Assembly: GCA_944358435.1 (NCBI GenBank)
Contig: CALVRD010000007.1
Location: forward strand, 1-37,773
DNA length: 37,773 nucleotides
Direction: 5' to 3'
Source of the DNA: an uncultured Bacilli bacterium
Lineage (GTDB): Bacteria > Bacillota_I > Bacilli_A > RF39 > UBA660
Shown: in pieces, positions 29,458 to 36,666 of the stretch
How the letters are laid out: each line of letters begins with the position of its first letter
Position numbering within the stretch: the first letter of the stretch is position 1
Notes under the pieces: model-generated
What the model was told of the DNA's origin: nothing
The model's input: the letters and a program-made list of their open reading frames with translations, nothing else
The model's database searches: none
Translations under genes and position numbers: made by a program

Positions 29458-30771
29458 TTAATTATATTTTAACATTATGTCATAACTCTCTACTGTTTTT
29501 TTATCATATTTAGACTTTATAATTCCTGGAATCCAAACAATTTTTCCTTTAGAATCAACTACTATTGGCCAAGAGTCTCTATCAGATAATCTAACCTTCT
29601 TATCAATAAAAATATCTTTTACTTTCCGAGAACCATCAAGACCTTTAACCATAATTCTATCACCAATTTTTCTAGTTCTAACAACTAAAGGTAATACTAT
29701 GTCTTGACTATTAAGTCTACAAACATTATTACTATTTCCTTCTAATTCAGGAACCTTCTCAATCGTATGATTATTAGGTAAAGTAACATAATCATCAAAT
29801 TCTATCTCATAGCTAGTTATTTCTTCTGTATCACGTTTTAATTCTAACATATTATAACACTTATTAGCAACAACATGATTAGGCAAATTAATAAAACTAT
29901 TTGCCTTCTTACTATACATTAAATTAATAATTAAATCAATATGTTTATCACCAACAAGAATTAAATCATCTTGATAAAAATCACTAAGTAAATAATATAA
30001 TATTTCCCTTTGAATATATTCATCTTCATTTTTAAACTTACTAATTACAATTGAATCATTAGATAAAGTACGCTTTAATGCTTTATCACGTTCTTTATTA
30101 ATATATTTTGAAGTATCTTCCAACATATTACTAAATTTTAAAAATTTATAATGTACATTCCTATCTTCAGCTTTTAAAAAAGGCAAAATATACTTACGGT
30201 ACCTATTTCTTGTATATTTATCACTACTATTAGATTTATCAATGTAATATTTAACATTATTATCTATATTATATTGTTCTAGCTCTGCTTTAGTGTAATC
30301 TATTAACGGCCTTACAATTAAATAATCATCCATATCAACTATTTTCTTAAATCCAGAATATCCATTTAAGTTTGAGCCTCTAACTATTCGCATTAAAATA
30401 GTCTCAATTAAATCATCCCCATGATGTGCAGTCATTAAATAATTAGCATTATATTTTTGAACAAGCGAATCAAAAAAACTATATCTTATAGCTCTAGCTT
30501 CATTTTCAAAATTATCATCACCATATTCTTCAATAATCATCGTTTCAAATATAAGATTATTTTTCTCACAATATTCTTTTACATAAAGGGCCTCTTCACA
30601 ACTTTCAACTCGGACATTATGGTTAACATGCGCAATTATTAGTAATAACTTATATTTTTCCCTAATTTTTAGCAACATATCAACTAAAGCCATTGAGTCT
30701 GGCCCGGCAGAACATCCTACAACTATTGTATCTCCTTCATGAAAAGAAAAACTATCTTCAATATTAATCAT
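29458..30771 (-). CDS. tilS: tRNA(Ile)-lysidine synthase
   Basis: TilS converts C34 of the CAU-anticodon tRNA-Ile to lysidine with ATP and lysine, changing codon recognition to AUA. The 437-aa protein has the PP-loop VVGCSAGPDSMALVDML (about residues 17-33). This is an SAGPDS form of the usual SGGxDS. It also shows AHVNHNVR and MTAHHGDDLIETILMRIVRGS. The C-terminal TilS domain has KIGDRI and KVKDIFID. AGGAGG precedes ATG. An extended -10 (TGATATAAT, 30794-30802) lies just upstream. Confidence 0.95.
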   Translation of the reverse strand: MINIEDSFSFHEGDTIVVGCSAGPDSMALVDMLLKIREKYKLLLIIAHVNHNVRVESCEEALYVKEYCEKNNLIFETMIIEEYGDDNFENEARAIRYSFFDSLVQKYNANYLMTAHHGDDLIETILMRIVRGSNLNGYSGFKKIVDMDDYLIVRPLIDYTKAELEQYNIDNNVKYYIDKSNSSDKYTRNRYRKYILPFLKAEDRNVHYKFLKFSNMLEDTSKYINKERDKALKRTLSNDSIVISKFKNEDEYIQREILYYLLSDFYQDDLILVGDKHIDLIINLMYSKKANSFINLPNHVVANKCYNMLELKRDTEEITSYEIEFDDYVTLPNNHTIEKVPELEGNSNNVCRLNSQDIVLPLVVRTRKIGDRIMVKGLDGSRKVKDIFIDKKVRLSDRDSWPIVVDSKGKIVWIPGIIKSKYDKKTVESYDIMLKYN

Positions 30772-30793
30772 AATTCCTCCTACACATCATAAC

Positions 30794-30802
30794 ATTATAT
30801 CA
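30794..30802 (-). promoter_or_regulatory. Extended -10 promoter of tilS-ftsH
   Basis: TGATATAAT is a perfect extended -10. The -35 region is T-rich with no clear hexamer. Confidence 0.5.
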
Positions 30803-30822
30803 CACAACCAAAAAAAGAGAAT

Positions 30823-31131
30823 TTATTCTTCAGGTATTTTTATTATAAATTCTCCCTCTTTTGAATATAAATATTTTTCTCTAGCATATCTTGCTATATA
30901 ATCGGGATCTTGCAGTCTCTTAGCATCCAGTCTTAACTCAGCCTCTTTATCCTTTAACTCAGCAAGTTGCTTGTCAAGTGCTTGCTTTTCTTGATACTTA
31001 TCATATATTTCTGCCCAATACCTACCAATGGTGAAGGTAATTGTAACAATAACTACAATTGAACTAACTCCAAAAAGAAGAATTCTACGTTGCATTTTCT
31101 TAGTCTTTAAGCTCTTTTTCTTTTTTGCCAT
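30823..31131 (-). CDS. divIC: Septum formation initiator, DivIC/FtsB family
   Basis: DivIC is a bitopic membrane protein that with FtsL and DivIB (FtsQ) activates septal peptidoglycan synthesis. The ATG at 31131 (MAKKKKSLKTKK, 102 aa) is chosen because AGGTGAAGG lies before it; an in-frame GTG three codons upstream overlaps the box. There is a basic cytoplasmic tail, one transmembrane helix (about residues 16-38), a coiled coil (42-75) and the typical DPDYIARYAREKYLYSKEGE (78-97). It follows yabQ, as in Bacillus. Confidence 0.95.
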   Translation of the reverse strand: MAKKKKSLKTKKMQRRILLFGVSSIVVIVTITFTIGRYWAEIYDKYQEKQALDKQLAELKDKEAELRLDAKRLQDPDYIARYAREKYLYSKEGEFIIKIPEE

Positions 31132-31157
31132 AACCTTCACCTACCTTTTCATCATAT

Positions 31158-31187
31158 ATTATAGATCCACATCAAAGATAGATTCAA
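31158..31187 (-). promoter_or_regulatory. Sigma-A promoter of divIC
   Basis: TTGAAT (31182-31187), an 18-nt spacer and a perfect TATAAT (31158-31163). It lets divIC be made in vegetative cells independently of yabPQ. Confidence 0.6.
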
Positions 31188-31219
31188 CAAGGATACAAAC
31201 AAAAAATTCGACTTTACAC

Positions 31220-31495
31220 TTATTTTTTACGAAATTTATCATAAAAACTTAAAAAAAATAAATTACCCGCCAAAAATAATAGTAAAAAATATACATGCAA
31301 AATTCCATTATTAATAATCTGTAATATAAAAAAATAAAGTAAGGACATAAAACCAATAAATAAAAATATATTAATATAACAAACAAATTTTTTCTTATAA
31401 AATAAAAATATATAAATAAGTTTAAAACTACCTCCAAAAAAAATACCAAATAAAAATGAATATATTAATGAAGCAATCTGTAACTTTAAATTCAT
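31220..31495 (-). CDS. yabQ: Spore cortex biosynthesis protein YabQ-like
   Basis: YabQ is a membrane protein of the mother cell needed for cortex formation in B. subtilis. The 91-aa product has three hydrophobic segments (about residues 5-28, 34-60 and 64-85) and the short cytoplasmic ends expected of the conserved YabQ core. The segment QIASLIYSFLFGIFFGGSFKLIY resembles the family's first helix. It is much shorter than B. subtilis YabQ (about 211 aa), which has a long C-terminal tail. It overlaps the yabP stop by 1 nt (TAATG). The call rests partly on synteny. Confidence 0.8.
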   Translation of the reverse strand: MNLKLQIASLIYSFLFGIFFGGSFKLIYIFLFYKKKFVCYINIFLFIGFMSLLYFFILQIINNGILHVYFLLLFLAGNLFFLSFYDKFRKK

Positions 31496-31788
31496 TATTT
31501 AAATAACCTACTAAAAATACTTTCTTCTCTACTCTTTTTATCATTCTCATCTATATAGTCAATTGAATTAATTGTTCCTTTAATAGACACATTACCTTGT
31601 AACGTATCTAACTTAACTAATTCCAGATCAGAGCCCTTAACCATCATAAAACCCATAATAGTTTCTAATAAAAATTGTTCTTTATCAAAGTTTTCAATCT
31701 TTTTTACTCCCGTAATAACTAAACTTTTTTTCTCAAATAAACTAACACCATGACTATAACTATTTATACTATTTTCTTGTTTATCCAT
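31495..31788 (-). CDS. yabP: Sporulation protein YabP
   Basis: YabP is a small mother-cell protein required for cortex assembly in B. subtilis (100 aa there, 97 aa here). Family features are visible in SHGVSLFEKKSLVITGVKKIENFDKEQFLLETIMGFMMVKGSDLELVKLD (residues 13-62) and VSIKGTINSIDY. AGGAGG precedes ATG. It is the first gene of yabPQ, between spoVG and divIC. A sigma-E-like promoter lies at 31805-31832. Confidence 0.93.
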   Translation of the reverse strand: MDKQENSINSYSHGVSLFEKKSLVITGVKKIENFDKEQFLLETIMGFMMVKGSDLELVKLDTLQGNVSIKGTINSIDYIDENDKKSREESIFSRLFK

Positions 31789-31804
31789 AATTTCCTCCTA
31801 CTGA

Positions 31805-31832
31805 ATAATATGAATAATCAAAAAAAATATGC
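31805..31832 (-). promoter_or_regulatory. Sigma-E-like promoter of yabP-yabQ
   Basis: GCATATT (31826-31832) matches the sigma-E -35 and CATATTAT (31805-31812) matches 6 of 8 of the -10, with a 13-nt spacer, one or two shorter than usual. In B. subtilis yabPQ is sigma-E dependent. The region is T-rich, so a chance match is possible. Confidence 0.45.
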
Positions 31833-31856
31833 AAAAAAAAATGCCGTAGCATTTTA
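31833..31856 (-). terminator. spoVG terminator overlapping its stop codon
   Basis: AAAUGC pairs with GCAUUU around UACG, followed by a long U tract. The stem begins at the spoVG TAA. Confidence 0.88.
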
Positions 31857-32129
31857 ATTTTCTTCAGTTACATCTTCAGCATTTTTGTAAGCTTCTAAGA
31901 TTGCATCCTCAAACATAGCTCTAACTTCAGGATTAATTGGATGAGCGATATCACGATAACCACCTGCAGCTACCTTTCGGCTAGGCATAGCTATAAATAG
32001 TCCGTTGTCTCCTTCAATAATACGAATATCATGTACAGCAAAACTATCATCTAATAATACTGAGGCAATTCCCTTCATACGAGAACCTTCTTTTTCAATT
32101 TTACGTACATTTACTGTTGTAATCTTCAT
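31854..32129 (-). CDS. spoVG: RNA/DNA-binding regulator SpoVG
   Basis: SpoVG is a small regulator that affects septation, cortex formation and virulence genes in various Bacillota. The 91-aa protein has the family signature [24 protein letters not shown] and [26 protein letters not shown] (about residues 47-72). GGGAGGAAT precedes ATG. The gene is monocistronic, with its own sigma-A-like promoter and a perfect terminator. No sigma-H promoter like that of B. subtilis spoVG is seen. Confidence 0.97.
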   Translation of the reverse strand: MKITTVNVRKIEKEGSRMKGIASVLLDDSFAVHDIRIIEGDNGLFIAMPSRKVAAGGYRDIAHPINPEVRAMFEDAILEAYKNAEDVTEEN

Positions 32130-32172
32130 ATGATTATTCCTCCCTTTTAAAGTATTAAAACTTTATAACTAT

Positions 32173-32201
32173 ATTTTATAATATACAGTATTAAATTGCA
32201 A
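32173..32201 (-). promoter_or_regulatory. Sigma-A promoter of spoVG
   Basis: TTGCAA (32196-32201), a 17-nt spacer and TAAAAT (32173-32178), about 45 nt before spoVG. Confidence 0.6.
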
Positions 32202-32233
32202 CATTTTTTTATAGTCCAATATGAAACAAAACA

Positions 32234-32446
32234 TCATTCAATAATCTCCAAATTATTAATTAATAAATCACTATAACTAAATGATTTTATCACTTTATTT
32301 TCCAACTCAATTGTAAAAATAGCTGGATAAACACCAACAATCTTTCCACTAAATTCTTCATTTTGATTTCTTACACCATTAAATCTAAATACATGACTAA
32401 TACCCATATTCTGAGCAACCAAACTTTTCACTTTTTCAAGCATCAT
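32234..32446 (-). CDS. veg: Veg family protein
   Basis: Veg is a short, abundant protein linked to biofilm gene control in B. subtilis. The 70-aa product (86 in B. subtilis) has FRFNGVRNQNEEFSGKIVGVYPAIFTIEL followed by KSFSYSDLLINNLEI, the beta-barrel core of the family. The start overlaps the yabG stop by 4 nt (ATGA), so translation is probably coupled to yabG. Because yabG is broken, veg expression would depend on what promoter now reads through the fragment. Confidence 0.93.
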   Translation of the reverse strand: MMLEKVKSLVAQNMGISHVFRFNGVRNQNEEFSGKIVGVYPAIFTIELENKVIKSFSYSDLLINNLEIIE

Positions 32447-32973
32447 CTTGGATACCCCACATACATAGTACCATTAGTAATAATTCCTCCAATTCCATCT
32501 TTCCCATATTTTGTCTTCTCAATTAAGTGAACAACATCAATACTTTGGTTTCTGTCCGATAAAGCCAGTGAAGAAGCAATAATAGCTGGATCTAAAGCAT
32601 GAATATTAATTCTTTTAGGACTCGAAGCAAAATTAGCTCCAGCTTTAATCAATTCTTCATAATTAGACTGACATGCACCCGCAACTATAATTAATTTATC
32701 TTGACTTTTCTCATATTTACGAGCTTCCTTAACCGCATCAATAAAATTAACTGTATTTTGATAATTATTTAAATCCTTACTATCTCTTTTTTTTACATAA
32801 TAAGCATCATGCCCAGTAATAACTACAATATCAGGTTGAAACTCCCGAAGTAACTCTCCAATTCGATATGGAATATCAGCCTCAGATAAAGCAATCCCAT
32901 TAGCTTTAACATTCAAATCTTCATAAAACCGCATACATCTCTCCAAGTAGTCACTATCACCATCTGCAGACAC
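32443..32973 (-). CDS. yabG: Sporulation protease YabG, C-terminal part only
   Basis: YabG is a late-sporulation cysteine protease that trims coat proteins such as SpoIVA. Only 176 residues are present; full-length YabG has about 290. The fragment opens at ADGDSDYLERC, equivalent to the LDGDE.YL motif near the middle. His55 (ITGHDAYY) and Cys101 (GACQSNYE) are kept with the 46-residue spacing recalled for the catalytic pair His172/Cys218 of B. subtilis, so about 117 N-terminal residues are missing. The GTG used as start has no ribosome binding site, and an in-frame TAA lies two codons upstream (32977-32979). The fragment itself shows no decay. It looks like the 3' half of a gene split by an inserted element. 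Confidence 0.9.
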   Translation of the reverse strand: MSADGDSDYLERCMRFYEDLNVKANGIALSEADIPYRIGELLREFQPDIVVITGHDAYYVKKRDSKDLNNYQNTVNFIDAVKEARKYEKSQDKLIIVAGACQSNYEELIKAGANFASSPKRINIHALDPAIIASSLALSDRNQSIDVVHLIEKTKYGKDGIGGIITNGTMYVGYPR

Positions 32974-32989
32974 TCGTTAAGTAACTGCA
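32965..32989. other. Candidate attachment site at the yabG break
   Basis: Plus-strand arms TGCAGACACT (32965-32974) and AGTAACTGCA (32980-32989) match in 8 of 10 positions as an inverted repeat around a 5-nt centre, CGTTA. The centre contains the in-frame stop that separates the yabG fragment from upstream sequence. Imperfect palindromes around a dinucleotide core are typical of large serine recombinase att sites. Confidence 0.55.
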
Positions 32990-33139
32990 AAAACTTTAAT
33001 TAAAGACAATAAATTCTTACCATTATAGTCTTACATTTATATATCTATATATTCTTTTCAGCAACAATAAACACATTACATTAAATATTACATCTTAATA
33101 AATTACCAAATAAATTATATTATCATCATTAAAATAATT

Positions 33140-34702
33140 TTATTTTTTATGCTCACCTAATTTAAACTTAAAAAATATTTTTATCGTATTATCCTTATAA
33201 ACAACAATCTTATCAATTAAATCCCTTATAATATTATTTAAAAAATCATTACTATTAATAAACGTATAATATTTTTTTGCCAATCTTTCTTTATCATTTT
33301 TCTCATTTTTTAAATTAATTATTTCCCTTATCTTTTTCACCGATTCTTCTTTTAAAAGAACTTCCTTATTTTTTTCTTCTATAAATTCTTCTACGTTTAT
33401 TTTTCCCATTATCTTTTGTAAATATAGATTTCTAATATTTATATTATGAAATTCTATATTATCTTTTAAATTAGAAATTTTTAAATTATATCGTTCTACT
33501 TTTACTATTTTTTTTAAAGTCTTCATAAGAATATCATCTTCATCAACATAATTACCAATTATATCTTTTAAAGTAAAATCAACTATCATTTTCAGCTTAT
33601 CCTCACTAATACTTCTATTGAGGCATTTCTTCCTATCAACTATTTTTTTACACACTAAATAGTATTTTATTTTTTTATTGTATTTATTTACCCTCCAAAT
33701 AGTCATATTCTTTTCACATTCACCACATACCACAAGTTGATTAAGCAACCCACAATAATTATTTTTTTTTCTTTTAAGTTGTCGTAATCTCCCATTAGCA
33801 AGTTCAAATAATTCAGCTGTTATAATAACTGGATGACAATTATCAATAGTTTCTCTCTTATCTATAGGAATTACATTCCGTCTCTTTTGATGATAATCTT
33901 TTTTTTCAGATTTTCTTACAACAATTCTTCCAGTATAAATCTTATTTTTTAGTATTCTATATATTATTTTATCTGACCAATCATAATAATACTTTCTATT
34001 TTTATTAAGTTTCATTCCCATATAAACCGCAGGAGATAATACTTTATCCTTATTAAGTTCTTCCGCAACTTCCGCTCTAGATTTGCCATTTACAATTTCA
34101 GTAAATATTCTTTTAACAATACTTGCAGCATAATTATCAATTTCTAAAGTTCTCTTATCATCAAGCTTCTTTACTTTATATCCATAAGGAGCCATACATC
34201 CAATAAATTGTCCCTCTTTTGTTTTTGATAAAGCCACCTGTTTTCTCTTTATAGAGCACTCTTTTACATATCTTTCATTTATAAGTGAACTAAACATTAA
34301 CATCATTTGTTGTTCATTACTCTCAAAATTATAACTATCAAATTGATCATTTACCGCAATATATCTAACCTTATACTTAAAAAAATAATCATTAATATAA
34401 TATAACGTTTCTAGAAAATTTCTGCCAAGTCTAGACATATCCTTCGTTATTACAACTCCAATAAAGCCCTTTTTAATATCATCTTTTAATTGTTCAAATC
34501 CAGGTCTTTCAAAATTAATTCCTGAATAGCCATCATCAATATACTCTTTACTTACTAATAAGCCAATACTTCTAGCATAAGATTTTATACATTCTAACTG
34601 ATTATATATACTAGAAGAAAATTCATTATTCCTATTTATATCCTCTTGTGACAACCTAAGGTAAGCAACAGTAAGCCTATAATTTTCCATCACTTGCCCC
34701 AT
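33140..34702 (-). CDS. Large serine recombinase (distal gene of pair)
   Basis: This is a site-specific recombinase of the large serine integrase family, 520 aa. The catalytic domain has YLRLSQED with nucleophile Ser18, DDGYSGINFERPGF (57-70) and ITKDMSRLGR (85-94). The recombinase domain spans about 165-310. A zinc ribbon has Cys326, Cys329, Cys351 and Cys360. A coiled coil (about 400-490) follows, the element that controls integration versus excision. It overlaps the upstream recombinase by 26 nt, implying coupled translation. A second ATG four codons in (MENYRL) is a possible start. The gene ends 151 nt from the candidate att site. It is full length with all key residues. Confidence 0.92.
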   Translation of the reverse strand: MGQVMENYRLTVAYLRLSQEDINRNNEFSSSIYNQLECIKSYARSIGLLVSKEYIDDGYSGINFERPGFEQLKDDIKKGFIGVVITKDMSRLGRNFLETLYYINDYFFKYKVRYIAVNDQFDSYNFESNEQQMMLMFSSLINERYVKECSIKRKQVALSKTKEGQFIGCMAPYGYKVKKLDDKRTLEIDNYAASIVKRIFTEIVNGKSRAEVAEELNKDKVLSPAVYMGMKLNKNRKYYYDWSDKIIYRILKNKIYTGRIVVRKSEKKDYHQKRRNVIPIDKRETIDNCHPVIITAELFELANGRLRQLKRKKNNYCGLLNQLVVCGECEKNMTIWRVNKYNKKIKYYLVCKKIVDRKKCLNRSISEDKLKMIVDFTLKDIIGNYVDEDDILMKTLKKIVKVERYNLKISNLKDNIEFHNINIRNLYLQKIMGKINVEEFIEEKNKEVLLKEESVKKIREIINLKNEKNDKERLAKKYYTFINSNDFLNNIIRDLIDKIVVYKDNTIKIFFKFKLGEHKK

Positions 34703-36266
34703 TTATATTAAACTTAAAATACACTTTAATGGTTTTATCTTTATAGATTTCTATCTTATTAACTAAAATTTTAATAATTTGTCTATCAAAATCTTTTCCA
34801 GTTAAAAATTTATTAATATATTTCATCTTTTTTTCTCTATCATTAACTAAGTTCTTTATTTTACTTAAAATCAGCCTTAAATTAGATATTTTAGCCTCAT
34901 AATCTATCTTATCTTCTTCCAATCTTCTTTTTATCGCAACAAATTCATCTACCGATAAAACATTACTTGACCTATCTAAATATAAATTACTTATTGCTTT
35001 ATCTATAATAGCAATTTTAGATTTACATTTTTTTAAAGATGATTCATATTCCTTTAATACATTTAAATTACATAATACAGTTTCATATATTTTTTTCAAT
35101 TTATCAATTTCAACATTTTTAAATAAAATATCTCTAAGTTCTTTTAGCACTAATTCATTTAAATCGCTTTCTCTATAATAATGCATACTACAAATATTAT
35201 TTCTATATCTTGCATACGTTCTACATAAATATATAGGGGTTATAATAGAATTTCTACTTTTTACCCTCCGTACTGTCATTGTCGCACCACAATCAGCACA
35301 AACTACTAAGCCTTTTAATAAGTAATCATATTGTCTAAATCTAATATCTTTTTTTTCTTTTGAACTATTAACCTTATAAAAAATATCATTGGATACAATT
35401 TGTGGCAAAGCATTCTTTTTTACAACCCATTTGCTTTTTGGAAGTAATTCTTTTTTCTTTGCTTTAAGACTTAACCTCCTATATTTACCCTGAATTAAAG
35501 TCCCAATATAAGCTTCATTTTCTAAAATATGTTTTACTGAAGATGCTTTCCATAAATTAGTAGTTATAGTATACCTATTAAGTTTTTTTCCACTATAGAC
35601 ATCTGGTGGAAGCACACCATCTCTTGTTAAAGTCCTAGCTATTAAGCAATTTGTCATACCATTATTTTTCATTTCAAATATTTTTTTTACAATAGATGCC
35701 GCATAATCGTCAACAACTAACATTTTATTACTTTCAACAGATCTCTTATAACCATAAGGAACAGTTCCAGATACAAACTCCCCTCTATTCATAAGTTCAT
35801 GTCTAACACTTGTTATTTTCTTTGATATATCTTTTAAATACATATCATTTATAACGGCTTTAAAAGGAAGAATATCTTCAACACCATTTGGATTCAAAGT
35901 ATCATAGTTTTCAAGTATCGAAATATATCTAATATTGTGTTCCGGAAAATACTTAAAAACATAATTACCAGTCTCAATAAATTCTCTACCAAGTCTAGAC
36001 ATATCCTTTGTTATTACACAGTCAATAATACCGTGCTCAATATCATTTATAAGTCTATTAAATGCCGGTCTATCAAAATTTCCTCCAGAATATCCGTCAT
36101 CAACATAGTAATCATAAATTTCAATATTATTATTTGTAGCGAACTCTTTTATAAAAGATCTTTGATTTCTAATACTAACACTTTCAACATCTTTATTGCC
36201 ATCATCAATTGAAAGTCTTAAATAAGCCCCTGCCCTATATATTTTATTTGTTAAACAGTCCTTCAT
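34677..36266 (-). CDS. Large serine recombinase (proximal gene of pair)
   Basis: This is the second serine integrase, 529 aa from the ATG at 36266, which has AAAGG 6 nt upstream. The catalytic domain has AYLRLSIDD with Ser19, DDGYSGGNFDRPAF (56-69) and ITKDMSRLGREF (85-96). The recombinase domain follows (about 165-315), then a zinc ribbon with Cys323, Cys326, Cys348 and Cys359, and a coiled coil around 370-480. It is a clear paralogue of the downstream recombinase but diverged. Such tandem pairs occur in SCC elements (ccrA-ccrB), where both are needed. It is the likely first long gene of the operon, 70 nt after a 41-aa ORF. Confidence 0.92.
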   Translation of the reverse strand: MKDCLTNKIYRAGAYLRLSIDDGNKDVESVSIRNQRSFIKEFATNNNIEIYDYYVDDGYSGGNFDRPAFNRLINDIEHGIIDCVITKDMSRLGREFIETGNYVFKYFPEHNIRYISILENYDTLNPNGVEDILPFKAVINDMYLKDISKKITSVRHELMNRGEFVSGTVPYGYKRSVESNKMLVVDDYAASIVKKIFEMKNNGMTNCLIARTLTRDGVLPPDVYSGKKLNRYTITTNLWKASSVKHILENEAYIGTLIQGKYRRLSLKAKKKELLPKSKWVVKKNALPQIVSNDIFYKVNSSKEKKDIRFRQYDYLLKGLVVCADCGATMTVRRVKSRNSIITPIYLCRTYARYRNNICSMHYYRESDLNELVLKELRDILFKNVEIDKLKKIYETVLCNLNVLKEYESSLKKCKSKIAIIDKAISNLYLDRSSNVLSVDEFVAIKRRLEEDKIDYEAKISNLRLILSKIKNLVNDREKKMKYINKFLTGKDFDRQIIKILVNKIEIYKDKTIKVYFKFNINGASDGKL

Positions 36267-36336
36267 TATCAACCTTTCTTTTCCTACAAATTTTATACAT
36301 ATCTTTTAATAAAAGTTAAGCATTAATAATAAGTAA

Positions 36337-36462
36337 TTATAAAAAATTAGTATCATCTAAAAGTGTCTTCAAATATCTCTCAAAAGCTTCAAGTATTTTG
36401 TCACTAACTGATGGACCAGATTCATCATAAATACATATTACAAGTTCATTTTTGTCTCTCAT
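36337..36462 (-). CDS. 41-aa small protein leading the recombinase operon
   Basis: An ORF starts at the ATG at 36462, preceded by a strong GGGAGGA box 6 nt upstream, and codes for 41 residues: MRDKNELVICIYDESGPSV, then SDKILEAFERYLKTLLDD and a short tail. It predicts as a beta strand plus one amphipathic helix. No family is recognised. Its place just ahead of the recombinases, in the same direction, makes a recombination partner such as a directionality factor possible, but nothing in the sequence proves it. Confidence 0.65.
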   Translation of the reverse strand: MRDKNELVICIYDESGPSVSDKILEAFERYLKTLLDDTNFL

Positions 36463-36666
36463 AATAATCCTCCCTATTAAAAATTTATGAATAAATTGCC
36501 AATTTAATGAAGAAAAAATAACTTTTAAAATATAAAAAACTATTATAAAAAGTCACATTTCATGTAAAATAATTTGTAAAAATAACAAATAAATTTTTTT
36601 CAAACTACATAGTAACTTTGTTTTTTATTCATACATTTGATATACTAAAATAGTAGAGGTGAATGA
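36463..36666. other. Divergent intergenic region of the element
   Basis: This 204-nt AT-rich spacer lies between the leftward recombinase operon and the rightward hydrolase gene. On the minus strand a TATAAT occurs near 36540 with a poor -35. The plus-strand promoter is at 36618-36646. No clear operator dyad is seen. Confidence 0.5.
36618..36646 (+). promoter_or_regulatory. Promoter of the WXG/SleB-type gene
   Basis: TTGTTT (36618-36623), a 17-nt spacer ending in TGA, and TATACT (36641-36646), which forms an extended -10. AGAGGTGA follows as ribosome binding site. Confidence 0.65.

Noticed and set aside
32130-32233. Sigma-H promoter for spoVG
   Set aside because: No AGGAWWT/RGAAT pair at proper spacing; a sigma-A match explains the gene better.
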